Of a stretch of DNA of 64,000 nt, positions 1-8,670 are shown in pieces; position 1 is the first letter of the stretch; each line of letters opens with the position of its first letter. Under the pieces are notes generated by a model. The model was not told where the DNA came from. It did not search any database and saw nothing but the letters and a program-made list of their open reading frames with translations. A program made the translations under genes and the position numbers. Source of the stretch: Endobacter medicaginis. Its GTDB lineage: Bacteria; Pseudomonadota; Alphaproteobacteria; Acetobacterales; Acetobacteraceae. The stretch is from positions 339,812-403,811 of the forward strand of contig NZ_JACHXV010000001.1 of assembly GCF_014192375.1 (NCBI RefSeq), written 5' to 3'.

Positions 1-225
1 ATCTGACCATTCCAGACCCATTCCGCCGTGCGGGCAGGAGACGGCGCGTGCGCCTGGAACGGCCATCTGACGCGCGTTTTCTGCGCTTCGGTGCTCGCGG
101 CCATCCAGGCCGCTCCACTCCGATGCTCGAGAGCCTCACGTCATCTGACCATTCCAGACCCATTCCGCCGTGCGGGCAGGAGACGGCGCGTGGGCCTGGG
201 ACGGCTGTCTGACGCACGGTTTCGG
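1..225. repeat. Tandem repeat, period about 142 bp, with imperfect palindrome
   Basis: The first 50 bases recur identically at 143-192, and similarity continues with mismatches to about 225, so the repeat period is 142 bp. Between the copies lies an imperfect inverted repeat (CTGGAACGG at 54-62 against CCATTCCAG at 149-157). Its core, TGCGCTTCGGTGCTCGCGG at 82-100, matches elements near 41890 and 51290. It lies just beyond the stop codon of the minus-strand gene ending at 233, so it may also act as a transcript-end structure. The left copy is cut by the window edge. Confidence 0.75.
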
Positions 226-232
226 CTCCGGG

Positions 233-2455
233 CTATTCGGCGCCTTGCGACCAGGGCAACAGACGCAGCGCCAGCAGGCGCAGGCCGAGCAGGCGACGGT
301 CGTCGGAGTGGCGGTCGTACTCGCTGGGGCGGCGGGCATTGAGCACCGAGATGTCGAGACGAACGGTGCCGTCCGCGGCGATGGCGGCGCGCGGCACCGC
401 GGCGCGCAGTGCGACCGGAGCGGTCGAGCCGACATGCCATTCCGCCACCTTCGTTCCGTTGGCGCTGACCACGGCCTCGATCATCGGCGCGCCGCGCGGG
501 ATGAAGCCGGCGGCCTCGACCTCGACGATCACGCCGGGCTGCTGCGCGAGCACGTCGGACGGGACCTTGAAGCGGAGCTCGGAGTGGTAGCCCACCGTCC
601 AGCGTCCGTTGGCCGGGTCGCTCCAGCCGCCGGCGATGAGATAGTTCGGCTCGCTGCGGCCGTCGAAATCGAGCTGGTGCGGCGGCAGCGGGAAACCCGG
701 CAGCGGCGCATCGTCGTGGCAGGCCGCGGGCAGCAGCCGGTGCGGCAGCCAGCAGGGCAGGCCGGGCTCGGTGGACAGATGGGCGATGACGGCGTGGCCA
801 TCGGCCGGCAGGCTGATCTTCGGGCCGAGCGACAGCGTCGCCGGACCGGCCGGCAGCGGCCGCAGCGGCAGGATCATCGCCCCGCCCGGCACCGGGAAGG
901 CGCGCAGGGCGAAGAAATCGTGATACTGGCGGCCGCCGGCGTCGAGGCTGAGGGCGGCGTCGAAGTAGATGTTGTCCTCGCTGCCCTGCATCGGCAGCAG
1001 CAGGGCGTCGCGCAGGCCCGGCAGTCCGGCTGGCAGGCTGACGGTGCGGGCGGCGGCGTCGACCACCACCGGGGCGGCGAGCGGACCCGACGTGACGGGG
1101 GTGAGCTGTGTGCGCCAGCAGATCGCCAGCAGCGCGACCACGCCGCCCGCCAGCACGGTCCAGACGGGGTGGACATGCGGCCGCCGGCGCAGCGTCTCGA
1201 CGCTCCAGGCGATGCCGGCCTTCACCCAGGCCCAGGCGAAGGCGGCGATGAAGGGCAGCGTCCAGACGAAATAATGGTAGTTGTGGAAGCGCCACAGCCC
1301 GCGCGGATGCAGGTCGCGATAGGCCAGATAGAGCATCCAGTGCAGCACGATGCCGCCCAGCACCACCGCCAGCGTGCGTCGTTGCAGGGTAGAGGCGGCG
1401 CGGGCGGCGAGCACCGCCCAGACGATGCCGGCCAGGCCAGGCACCAGCCACCACCACACCTCGATCAGCGCCGTTGCACCGCCGAAGACGGGGCGCGGAT
1501 CGACGACCAGCGTCACCCAGTGCAGGCCGATCAGCCGCCAGTCGAACCCGAGTTCGCGGCTCATCTCGACATAGCCGCCGGCATGGCGGCCCCAGATCGC
1601 CAGGTGCAGTCCGACCGTCACCGCGGCGCCGAGGACGAGACCGGTCAGGCCAAGGCCCGTATCCCCGACCAGCGCGCCGCTCGCGCCCGGGCGGCGGCGG
1701 ACCACCGGCACCGTCAGATGGGCGATGACCGCGATCGCGGCCGGGGCGAGGCCGAGCACGTCACTCGGGCGCAGCGCCGGCAGCAGGCCGATGGCCAGCC
1801 CGAGCGCGAAGGGCCAGCGGCGCTGGCGGTCGCCCTGGAGCATGCGCAGCGCCGACAGCAGGCCGAGCAGTTCGAGCGGGATCGACAGCACCGTGTTCCA
1901 CGGCACCACCCAGGCATCGAGTATGCTGCTGTCCAGAACGGTGACGGCGACGAACAGGATGATCGCCGTCAGCCGCGACAGGCCGAGTGCGTCGAGGATC
2001 GCCACGCTGAGCAGGAAGCTCGCCAGCAGGCCGGCGAGATTGACCAGCAGAAACGGATGATGCCCGGAAACCGCGGCGCCGAGCGCGCCGCAGATCGCAT
2101 AGAGCGGCGGATACCATTGATGCGCCGCACTCAGGTCGCCGGCGCGCAGGGCGAGCACGGCCTCGAGCGTCTTGGACTGGTCATACCAGTCCCACCAGCC
2201 CTGGCCGGCGACCAGCCCGGAGGGGCGGACCGGGGAGCGGGCATAGTGATGCAGGTAGCACAGCGTCAGCAGCGCCCCGCCGATGGCGAGGCCGGCGCGA
2301 TCCAGCCACAGCCGGATCGCCTGCCAGTGTGGACCGAAGGTCAGGCCGATGGCGCGCAGCAGGGAGCGCGCGGCGCCGCGGATGTCGGCCGCGTCATGGG
2401 CGACATGGGCGACATGGGCGTGGCTGTCGGGCACGGGCAGGTCCTGTTGCGTCAC
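233..2455 (-). CDS. Polytopic membrane protein, GT-C-like, with extracytoplasmic C-terminal domain
   Basis: This is a 740-aa protein that I do not recognise by name. Residues about 50-450 contain many hydrophobic segments. An acidic/aromatic loop near residue 85 (GWWDW) and a YPPLY motif near residue 113 follow the first membrane segment, an arrangement common in GT-C fold lipid-linked sugar transferases. After the last membrane helix (around 455) comes a soluble, probably periplasmic, beta-rich region with no recognised motif. The start overlaps the stop of the upstream glycosyltransferase by four bases (ATGA), so the two are translationally coupled and probably act in the same surface polysaccharide or glycolipid pathway. 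The enzymatic role is inferred only from topology and context. Confidence 0.6.
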   Translation of the reverse strand: MTQQDLPVPDSHAHVAHVAHDAADIRGAARSLLRAIGLTFGPHWQAIRLWLDRAGLAIGGALLTLCYLHHYARSPVRPSGLVAGQGWWDWYDQSKTLEAVLALRAGDLSAAHQWYPPLYAICGALGAAVSGHHPFLLVNLAGLLASFLLSVAILDALGLSRLTAIILFVAVTVLDSSILDAWVVPWNTVLSIPLELLGLLSALRMLQGDRQRRWPFALGLAIGLLPALRPSDVLGLAPAAIAVIAHLTVPVVRRRPGASGALVGDTGLGLTGLVLGAAVTVGLHLAIWGRHAGGYVEMSRELGFDWRLIGLHWVTLVVDPRPVFGGATALIEVWWWLVPGLAGIVWAVLAARAASTLQRRTLAVVLGGIVLHWMLYLAYRDLHPRGLWRFHNYHYFVWTLPFIAAFAWAWVKAGIAWSVETLRRRPHVHPVWTVLAGGVVALLAICWRTQLTPVTSGPLAAPVVVDAAARTVSLPAGLPGLRDALLLPMQGSEDNIYFDAALSLDAGGRQYHDFFALRAFPVPGGAMILPLRPLPAGPATLSLGPKISLPADGHAVIAHLSTEPGLPCWLPHRLLPAACHDDAPLPGFPLPPHQLDFDGRSEPNYLIAGGWSDPANGRWTVGYHSELRFKVPSDVLAQQPGVIVEVEAAGFIPRGAPMIEAVVSANGTKVAEWHVGSTAPVALRAAVPRAAIAADGTVRLDISVLNARRPSEYDRHSDDRRLLGLRLLALRLLPWSQGAE

Positions 2456-3990
2456 GAGCGGGCGACGCGTTCGATGGTTTCGGCCCAGCGCGGCTCGAGC
2501 TGGGCCTGGCGGTAGAGCGCGCTCTGCCGGAGTCCGGCCTCGGCCAGCTCGGCGAGGCGGCCGGTGTCGCGCGGCAGGGCGGTGACGCGCATGAACAGCG
2601 CGGTCAGCGCTTCCTCGTCATAGGGATCGAAATACTCCGCCGCATCGCCGCAGACCCAGCGATGGACGGGGATGTCGGAGGCCAGCAGCGGTGCGGCGCA
2701 GGACATCGCCTCGACGGTGGCGAGGTCGAACCCCTCGGCGCGGCTAGGGCAGATCACTGCATGGGCGCCGGTATAGAGCGCGCGCAGGTCGTTCATCGGG
2801 ATGTCGGCAAGGTGATAGGCCGCGCCCTCGGCGATGAGCTGCTTGAGCAGCTTGACGTCGCCCTCGCTGCGCCAGCCCGGATTGGCCAGCAGCACCAGCC
2901 GGAACTTCGCTCCGGCGCGGCGGGCGGCGACCGCCGCGCGCATCAGCATGGCGTAGTTCTTGCGCGGCTCCAGGGTCGAGACCGCGAGGACATAGGGCTC
3001 GTCGGCGATCTCGGCGGTCTCGGCCCTGCCGCCGCCGTCGGACTTGCCGGAAGGCGCGTCGTCGCGGCGCCGCAGCATGTCGCTCGCGGCGCGGCGGCCG
3101 CGGGCGATGATCGACAGCAGCTCTCGGCGTGGCCGCGGATCGGGGCGGAAGGTCGCCGACGACATGGTCGGGATGGTGGTCGAGCGGGTCTCGAGCTCGG
3201 GAAACAGTTTCAGCAGGTCGGCACGCACCGGCTCGGAGGTGCAGACGAAATAGGCGCCGTCGGCGATGTTGCCCTTGAGCATGTTGTAGTGGCTGCGGGC
3301 GTGGTTGAGCGCGTGGCTGATGGTGTGTGGCCACAGCAGCGGGATCGCGTCGTGATAGCGCACGATCATCCGGCCGCCGCGCAGCCGGTAGGGGCTGGGG
3401 GTGTGGGCGAGATGGATGTCCCAGCCGCCGCCGGACGCCATGTCGAGCACCGTGCGGCCGCGCGGGTTGAAGGTCGCGAGACGGGCCGCGTCGCCCCAGG
3501 ACAGGCGCGGGACCGGGAAGGTGCCGCGCTGGATGAGGTGGCGGTCGCTGGCCGGCAGGCCGAGCCGGAACAGCCGCATCCACAGCCAGTCGCCGAACAT
3601 CTCCGGATCGAGGGTCGAGGAGAGATCCTCCACGGCGCCCCAGTGGCGGAGCGCCTCGGCGCGGTCGTAGATGAACGGACGCAGCAACCGGCGCGCCAGA
3701 CGTCCGCGCAGGTGCTGACGCTTCTCGCCCGTATCGAGCGAGATCAGCTCCTGCGCCTGGCGCATCAGCGCGGTGTCGGGGCGGCCGTCGCCGCCGCCGC
3801 GGATTCGACCCACCGAGCCGGCGCCGTTGAGCAGCCCGCCGATGCGCACGCCGTCCATGCGCGCGAAGGTCTGGAACAGCAGCCGGGTCTCCTGCGGGAT
3901 GCCGGCGAACCCGTCGAAGCACGGTCGCAGCTCCATCAGCACGCCCGTGCCCGCCCGCTGTTGCACCATGTCCTGCCGCTTCCCTGCCAT
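2452..3990 (-). CDS. Glycosyltransferase, GT4/GT-B type
   Basis: A 512-aa cytoplasmic protein with the GT-B C-terminal half of group 1 glycosyltransferases. The sugar-nucleotide region begins near residue 335 with STLEPRKNY and includes the EGFDLATVE segment around residue 419, which matches the E-x7-E type donor-binding motif. The N-terminal half is longer than usual for GT4 enzymes (about 380 aa in total), with an Arg-rich insertion before residue 130 and another around 300-330. Donor and acceptor sugars cannot be read from sequence. Other in-frame ATGs at 3969 and 3936 are possible starts. It precedes and overlaps the membrane protein gene. The 76-bp gap to cdd upstream makes a shared transcript possible but unproven. 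Confidence 0.8.
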   Translation of the reverse strand: MAGKRQDMVQQRAGTGVLMELRPCFDGFAGIPQETRLLFQTFARMDGVRIGGLLNGAGSVGRIRGGGDGRPDTALMRQAQELISLDTGEKRQHLRGRLARRLLRPFIYDRAEALRHWGAVEDLSSTLDPEMFGDWLWMRLFRLGLPASDRHLIQRGTFPVPRLSWGDAARLATFNPRGRTVLDMASGGGWDIHLAHTPSPYRLRGGRMIVRYHDAIPLLWPHTISHALNHARSHYNMLKGNIADGAYFVCTSEPVRADLLKLFPELETRSTTIPTMSSATFRPDPRPRRELLSIIARGRRAASDMLRRRDDAPSGKSDGGGRAETAEIADEPYVLAVSTLEPRKNYAMLMRAAVAARRAGAKFRLVLLANPGWRSEGDVKLLKQLIAEGAAYHLADIPMNDLRALYTGAHAVICPSRAEGFDLATVEAMSCAAPLLASDIPVHRWVCGDAAEYFDPYDEEALTALFMRVTALPRDTGRLAELAEAGLRQSALYRQAQLEPRWAETIERVARS

Positions 3991-4066
3991 CCCGGTCGGC
4001 CCGCTTACCAGATCGCCCGGCGGCGGGCAAAAAACGGGGGGCGGGGTGTCGGCTGCTGCCGCCGGA

Positions 4067-4477
4067 TCAGCCCAGATGCCCGGGGCCGAACGAATCCGGC
4101 AGCAGTTCCGCGAGGCTGCGCGTCAGCAACCGGTCGCCGGCGATGCCGACGATGACGACCGGCAGGTCCGCCTGGCCGAACTCGCGCAGCTTCTGCCGGC
4201 AGCCGCCGCAGGGGGTGCAGGGGGTGGCATCCGGGCCGGCGACCACCGCGGCGACGATGCGGCGGCCGCCGGCGCGGATCATCGCCGCGATGGCGCCGGC
4301 CTCCGCGCAGGTGCCCTCCGGGTAGGCGGCGTTCTCGACGTTGCAGCCCGAATGGACGCGGCCGTGCTCGTCGATCACCGACGCGCCGACCTGGAAGCCG
4401 GAATAGGGGGCGTAGGCGCTGCCCCGCGCGTCGATGGCGGCCGCGATCGCGGCGGACAGATCGGCGGATGGCGGCAT
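4067..4477 (-). CDS. cdd: Cytidine deaminase
   Basis: A 136-aa homotetrameric-type cytidine deaminase that hydrolyses cytidine or deoxycytidine to uridine or deoxyuridine in pyrimidine salvage. The zinc site is complete: Cys57 with the catalytic Glu59 (TCAE) and Cys87/Cys90 (PCTPC). The substrate-binding NVEN motif is at 46-49. Length is normal for the small bacterial form. It is transcribed away from lysA, with about 70 bp between the two starts. The glycosyltransferase gene follows on the same strand after 76 bp. Confidence 0.95.
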   Translation of the reverse strand: MPPSADLSAAIAAAIDARGSAYAPYSGFQVGASVIDEHGRVHSGCNVENAAYPEGTCAEAGAIAAMIRAGGRRIVAAVVAGPDATPCTPCGGCRQKLREFGQADLPVVIVGIAGDRLLTRSLAELLPDSFGPGHLG

Positions 4478-4512
4478 CGGCAGGCTCCGGCGGGCTCGGG
4501 TTGCGACAGGCG

Positions 4513-4541
4513 TTGGGTCGGGCGCGTGGATGCTCTACCAT
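4513..4541 (+). promoter_or_regulatory. Possible lysA promoter giving a near-leaderless mRNA
   Basis: TTGGGT at 4513-4518 and TACCAT at 4536-4541 are separated by 17 bp and resemble -35 and -10 hexamers. Transcription would then start at about 4548, on the lysA ATG itself. No Shine-Dalgarno sequence precedes that ATG. The hexamer matches are only moderate, so this is tentative. Confidence 0.3.
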
Positions 4542-4547
4542 GCCCGC

Positions 4548-5885
4548 ATGGATCTCCCCACCCTCGACCCGTGCGCGGCCTCGGCCGGCACCGATGTGCT
4601 GCTGGCCGCGCGCCCCTGGCTGCGCATGGACGTGCAGGACGGGCTGCTGTTCGACGGCGTGAGCCTGGCCGCGATCGCGCAGGGCGTTGGTACACCGTGC
4701 TGGGTGACCGGCGCCGACACGCTGCTGCGGCGGGTGCGTACGCTCCAGGCTGCCATGGGGCAGGTGGGCGTGCCGGTGGCGATCCATTTCGCGATGAAGA
4801 GCAACGACCATCTCGCCGTGCTGGCCCTGATGCGCGGGGCCGGGGTCGGGATGGACGTGGTCAGCGGCGGCGAACTCGCCCGCGCCCTGCATGCGGGCAT
4901 CGACTCGGCCGGGATCGTGTTTTCCGGCGTCGGCAAGACCGATGCCGAGCTCGACGCGGCCCTGCGCGCCGGCATCGGCCAGATCAATGTCGAGAGCGCG
5001 GAGGAACTGCACCGGCTGTCGGCGCGCGCCACCACCCTCGGCCTCACCGCCCCGGTCTCGCTGCGGGTCAATCCGGACGTCGAATCGGGCACCCACGCCA
5101 AGATCGCCACCGGCCATGCCGAGACCAAGTTCGGCGTGGCACACGACGATGCGGCGGCGCTTTATGCGCAGGGCACGCGCCTGCCCGGGCTGCGCATGGA
5201 TGGTCTGGCGGTGCATATCGGCAGCCAGATCGGCGTGCCGGCGCCGTTCCGCGACGCCTATCGTCGCGTCGCCGCCCTCGTCGGCGACATCCGCGCCGCC
5301 GGCCATGCGGTGCGCCGGGTCGACTGTGGCGGCGGGCTCGGCATCGCCTATGGGGACGATGCCTCGCTGGCGGGTGTGCCGGCCGCCTGGGCGGGCGCGA
5401 TCGCGACCACGCTCGGCGGGCTCGATCTCGCGCTGTCGATCGAGCCGGGGCGCTGGCTCGCCGCACCGGCGGGGCTGCTGCTGTCGCGCGTGATCCAGAC
5501 CAAGGCGGCACCAACGCCGTTCGTGGTGCTGGATGCGGCGATGAACGACCTCGCACGTCCGGCACTGTACGACGCTTTCCATGCGGTGGTGCCGGTTGCG
5601 CCGCAGCGTCGAGCCGGGCGGGTGATGCATCTGGTCGGCCCGGTCTGCGAGACCGGCGACATCCTCGCGGCCGACCGGCGGATGCCGGAGATGCGCGCCG
5701 GCGAGCTGGTGGCGATCCTCGATACCGGCGCCTATGGCGCGGTGATGAGCTCGACCTACAACGCCCGTCCGTTCGCCGCCCAGGTGATGATCGGTGGCGG
5801 AAGGTGGAGCGTGATCCGGCCGCGCCAGCCGGTCGAGGCACTCTGGGCCGGTGAAAGCGTGCCGGGCTGGCTGGTGCGCGCTTGA
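4548..5885 (+). CDS. lysA: Diaminopimelate decarboxylase
   Basis: A 445-aa PLP-dependent fold-III enzyme that decarboxylates meso-diaminopimelate to L-lysine, the last step of lysine synthesis. The alanine-racemase-like barrel carries the PLP lysine in FAMKSN (Lys84), the HIGSQI strand, the glycine loop CGGGLGI and the EPGRW motif. The C-terminal beta domain has the CETGD motif that gives the active-site cysteine, and GAYGAVMSSTYN. I chose ATG 4548 (MDLPTLDP) because upstream codons read into the cdd promoter region; ATG 4530 is the alternative. The stop overlaps the start of the DUF4175 gene, an arrangement widely kept in alphaproteobacteria. Confidence 0.93.
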   Translation: MDLPTLDPCAASAGTDVLLAARPWLRMDVQDGLLFDGVSLAAIAQGVGTPCWVTGADTLLRRVRTLQAAMGQVGVPVAIHFAMKSNDHLAVLALMRGAGVGMDVVSGGELARALHAGIDSAGIVFSGVGKTDAELDAALRAGIGQINVESAEELHRLSARATTLGLTAPVSLRVNPDVESGTHAKIATGHAETKFGVAHDDAAALYAQGTRLPGLRMDGLAVHIGSQIGVPAPFRDAYRRVAALVGDIRAAGHAVRRVDCGGGLGIAYGDDASLAGVPAAWAGAIATTLGGLDLALSIEPGRWLAAPAGLLLSRVIQTKAAPTPFVVLDAAMNDLARPALYDAFHAVVPVAPQRRAGRVMHLVGPVCETGDILAADRRMPEMRAGELVAILDTGAYGAVMSSTYNARPFAAQVMIGGGRWSVIRPRQPVEALWAGESVPGWLVRA

Positions 5886-8641
5886 GCGACGCGCTCGGCC
5901 TGATCGCGGCCGACCGGCTGGCGCTGTCGCGCCGCCGTGCCGCGCGCGTGGCCCGCATCGAGCGGCTGTGGCCGGCGTTGCTGCCGTCGCTGTTCGTCTT
6001 CGGCCTGTATCTTGCCGCCAGCCTGTTCGGCTGGCCACAGGCGCTCCCCGACTGGCTGCATGCGCTGCTGCTGGGGGCGGTGGGGCTGGTGATGGTGTGG
6101 CTGTGCCGCCGCGCCCTGCGTCGCCTGCCGGTGCCACCCGCCCCGCTTGCCGCCCGCCTGCTCGATGCGCGCATCGAGCAGGCCTCGGGCTTGCGCCATC
6201 AGCCGCTCGCCACACTGGCTGACCGTCCGGTCGTGTCCGGTCCGGGTGCCGAGGCGCTGTGGCGCGCGCATCAGGGGCGCGTCGCGGCCGCGCTGTCGCA
6301 GACCCGCGCCGGCTGGCCGCGGCTCGGCCTCGCCCGGCATGATCCATGGCGGCTGTCGCTGCTGCTGGCGATCGCGCTGCTGGCCGGAGCGGTGGTGGCG
6401 GGGTCGCGCGCACCGGGGCGGATCGTGTCGGGGCTCTGGCCGGGCTATCAGAACCGCGAAGGGCCGCCGCCGCATGTGCAGGCCTGGATCACCAGCCCGG
6501 AGTACAGCGGCGTCGCGCCGGTGTTCCTCGCCACCGACGCCTCGGGCGGTGTCGGCCAGACCACGATCCGGGTGCCGCAGGGCGCGGTGCTGACCGCCAC
6601 CGTTACCGGTGCCTCCCGCCCGCCATCGCTGGGCGGCGACGGGCGCGACCGACGGCTCGGGCCGCAGTCCTGGACGATGACCCGCCGGCTGGAGAGCTCG
6701 ACGGTGCTGCGGCTGAGCGCGGGAGGGTATGACCTGCCGCGCTGGCACATCGAGGTGGTGCCGCGCAGCGCGCCGCAGGTCGGCTGGACCGAGCCGCCCA
6801 CCCCCGCCATGACATCCGGCAAGGAGGATGACGGATCGGACCGGTCGACCCGCGATCAGCCGCTGCTGCGCCTGCCCTGGCATGTGTCTCACCCCTATGG
6901 CGTCGCCTCGCTGGAGGCGCGCATTACTCCCGAGGGGGCGCGGATGCCGATCGTGGTGCCGATCCCGCTGCCCGGCCGGCCGCGCGATGCAAAGGGCGTC
7001 GCCACTCCCGATCTCGCCGCCGATCCGCTCGCCGGCAGCGCGGCCAGTGTGGTGTTGCGCGCCGCCGACGGCTCGGGGGAGGTGGGCGAGAGCCCCGTCG
7101 CGCGGGTCAGGTTGCCGGCGCATGCGTTCCGCAACCCGCTCGCCCGGGCGATCCAGGCGCAGCGCCGGCGGCTGGCGCTGCACCCCGAGCGCGCGCGGGC
7201 GATCGCCGCCGATCTGCTCACCCTGGGCGAGGCGCCGGGGGCGTTGCAGACGCAGACCGATCTCTATCTCGAACTGGTCACCGCTGCGGCCCTGGTGGGC
7301 GGCACGATGGCGCCCGATCATCGCAGCGAGGCGGCGGCGATGCTGGCTGAGGCGCAGGGGCGGCTGTGGCAGCTGGCGCTGTCGGTGGAGGATGCGCTCG
7401 GCAACGATCGCGCCGCACGCGCCGCCAGCATGGAACTGCGTGCGGCGCAGGATTCGGTGCGCGAGCAGATGCGGCGGATGCGCGAACTCGGCCCGCAGGG
7501 GCAGAACGACCGCGAGCAGGGCGAGCTCAGGCGTCGCGTCGAGACGCTGAACCAGGCGATCCGTCGCCGCATGCAGGCGCTGGCCGATCAGGCGCGGCGG
7601 CAGGGAAACGCGATCCCGATGGATCCGGCGATGGGCGGCGGCGGGCTCGATCTGCAGAAGATGATGCAGCAGATGCAGCGCGATGCCGCCGAGGGCCGCA
7701 CCGACCAGGCGATGCGCGAGCTCAAGCAGATGCAGTCCATGCTCGACCGGATGCGCGCCGCCACCCCGCGCGACGCCGCCGCCGCCGCCCAGCAGGCGCA
7801 GGCCGCTGCCGAGGCGCGCGAGCAGATGGCCGGGCTCAAGGACATCATCGGCCGCCAGACGGCGCTGCTGGACGCGTCGCAGAAGCGCGACCCGCATCCC
7901 GATCCGACCGGCAATCCGACCGCCGCGTGGCGCGATGCGCCCGGCGAGATGCCTGGCGATGCGCCTGGCGGGATGCCTGGCGATGTGCTCAGTGATACGG
8001 CTGGCGATACGTCCGCCGGTCCGCCGTCGGCCCCTGGTTCCTCCCCTGCCGCGCCGGACGTCGCGCGTCGCGACGAGGCGCAGGCGCAGCACACGCTGCA
8101 ACGCGCCACCGACGAGCTGGCCCAGGAGTTCAAGGCCTTTCAGGGCAAGCTGCCACAGAAGCTGACCGATGCCGGCGAGGCGATGCAGCGCGCGCGCGCC
8201 GCCCTGCGGCAGGGTGACGATGCCGCCGCTTCCGCCGCGCAGACCGAGGCGCTCAAGGATCTGGGTGATGGCGGCCAGCAGATGCGCCAGACCATGTCGG
8301 AGAACAGTTCCCGGGCCGAATCCGGCAGCGGCGGCATCATTCCCGGCTTCGGCCCCGACGGTCAGGGCGGCGGAGGCGATCAGGGTGACGGTGGCGACGG
8401 TTCGGATGGCGGGCAGGGCAGCGCGGACGGTCAGGACCGCGATGCGCTCGGCCGTCCGCTGAACCAGGGCAGCGGCCGCCATGGCGATGACGACGCCACC
8501 AGCCCGGTGCTGCCCGGCGCTGATGCCGGAGCACGTTCGCGTGCGCTCGAGGAGGAGCTGCGTCGGCGCGATTCCGACCGTCAGCGCCCGCCGGCCGAAC
8601 TCGACTATCTCGACCGGCTGCTCAGGCCGTTCGCCCGGTAG
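5882..8641 (+). CDS. TIGR02302 / DUF4175 membrane-anchored protein
   Basis: A 919-aa protein of the TIGR02302 family, whose molecular role is not established. Two or three hydrophobic segments lie in the first 80 residues and another around 160-180. A large region follows that is rich in Gln, Arg and Met and probably helical; it contains an LxxxMQQMQRDAAEG-type stretch near 595-620. A low-complexity stretch of PGD/GMPGD repeats lies near residues 685-710 (DNA about 7940-8010), and a Gly/Asp-rich segment near the end. The start is a TTG whose last two bases overlap the lysA TGA, implying translational coupling. The conserved pairing with lysA suggests an envelope-related role, but that is inference. 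Confidence 0.8.
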   Translation: MSDALGLIAADRLALSRRRAARVARIERLWPALLPSLFVFGLYLAASLFGWPQALPDWLHALLLGAVGLVMVWLCRRALRRLPVPPAPLAARLLDARIEQASGLRHQPLATLADRPVVSGPGAEALWRAHQGRVAAALSQTRAGWPRLGLARHDPWRLSLLLAIALLAGAVVAGSRAPGRIVSGLWPGYQNREGPPPHVQAWITSPEYSGVAPVFLATDASGGVGQTTIRVPQGAVLTATVTGASRPPSLGGDGRDRRLGPQSWTMTRRLESSTVLRLSAGGYDLPRWHIEVVPRSAPQVGWTEPPTPAMTSGKEDDGSDRSTRDQPLLRLPWHVSHPYGVASLEARITPEGARMPIVVPIPLPGRPRDAKGVATPDLAADPLAGSAASVVLRAADGSGEVGESPVARVRLPAHAFRNPLARAIQAQRRRLALHPERARAIAADLLTLGEAPGALQTQTDLYLELVTAAALVGGTMAPDHRSEAAAMLAEAQGRLWQLALSVEDALGNDRAARAASMELRAAQDSVREQMRRMRELGPQGQNDREQGELRRRVETLNQAIRRRMQALADQARRQGNAIPMDPAMGGGGLDLQKMMQQMQRDAAEGRTDQAMRELKQMQSMLDRMRAATPRDAAAAAQQAQAAAEAREQMAGLKDIIGRQTALLDASQKRDPHPDPTGNPTAAWRDAPGEMPGDAPGGMPGDVLSDTAGDTSAGPPSAPGSSPAAPDVARRDEAQAQHTLQRATDELAQEFKAFQGKLPQKLTDAGEAMQRARAALRQGDDAAASAAQTEALKDLGDGGQQMRQTMSENSSRAESGSGGIIPGFGPDGQGGGGDQGDGGDGSDGGQGSADGQDRDALGRPLNQGSGRHGDDDATSPVLPGADAGARSRALEEELRRRDSDRQRPPAELDYLDRLLRPFAR

Positions 8642-8670
8642 GCTGCCGGCTCAGCGGGCGAGCCGGCAGC
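8642..8670. terminator. GC-rich hairpin between convergent genes
   Basis: GCTGCCGGCTC (8642-8652) and GAGCCGGCAGC (8660-8670) form an 11-bp perfect stem with a 7-base loop, directly at the meeting point of the DUF4175 gene and cdh. It overlaps the cdh 3' end. There is no T-run, so efficient intrinsic termination is uncertain. Confidence 0.5.

Noticed and set aside
1-225. Tandem repeat considered as a CRISPR array
   Set aside because: The unit is 142 bp with only about 1.6 copies visible and no regular repeat-spacer pattern.
170-2515. Long open frame on the plus strand opposite the membrane protein gene
   Set aside because: Its product is Arg/Gln/His/Asp-rich nonsense typical of the antisense of GC-rich genes, while the minus strand gives coherent membrane segments.
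5756-8482. 908-codon minus-strand frame opposite the DUF4175 gene
   Set aside because: Low-complexity antisense translation; the plus strand carries a recognisable family protein coupled to lysA.
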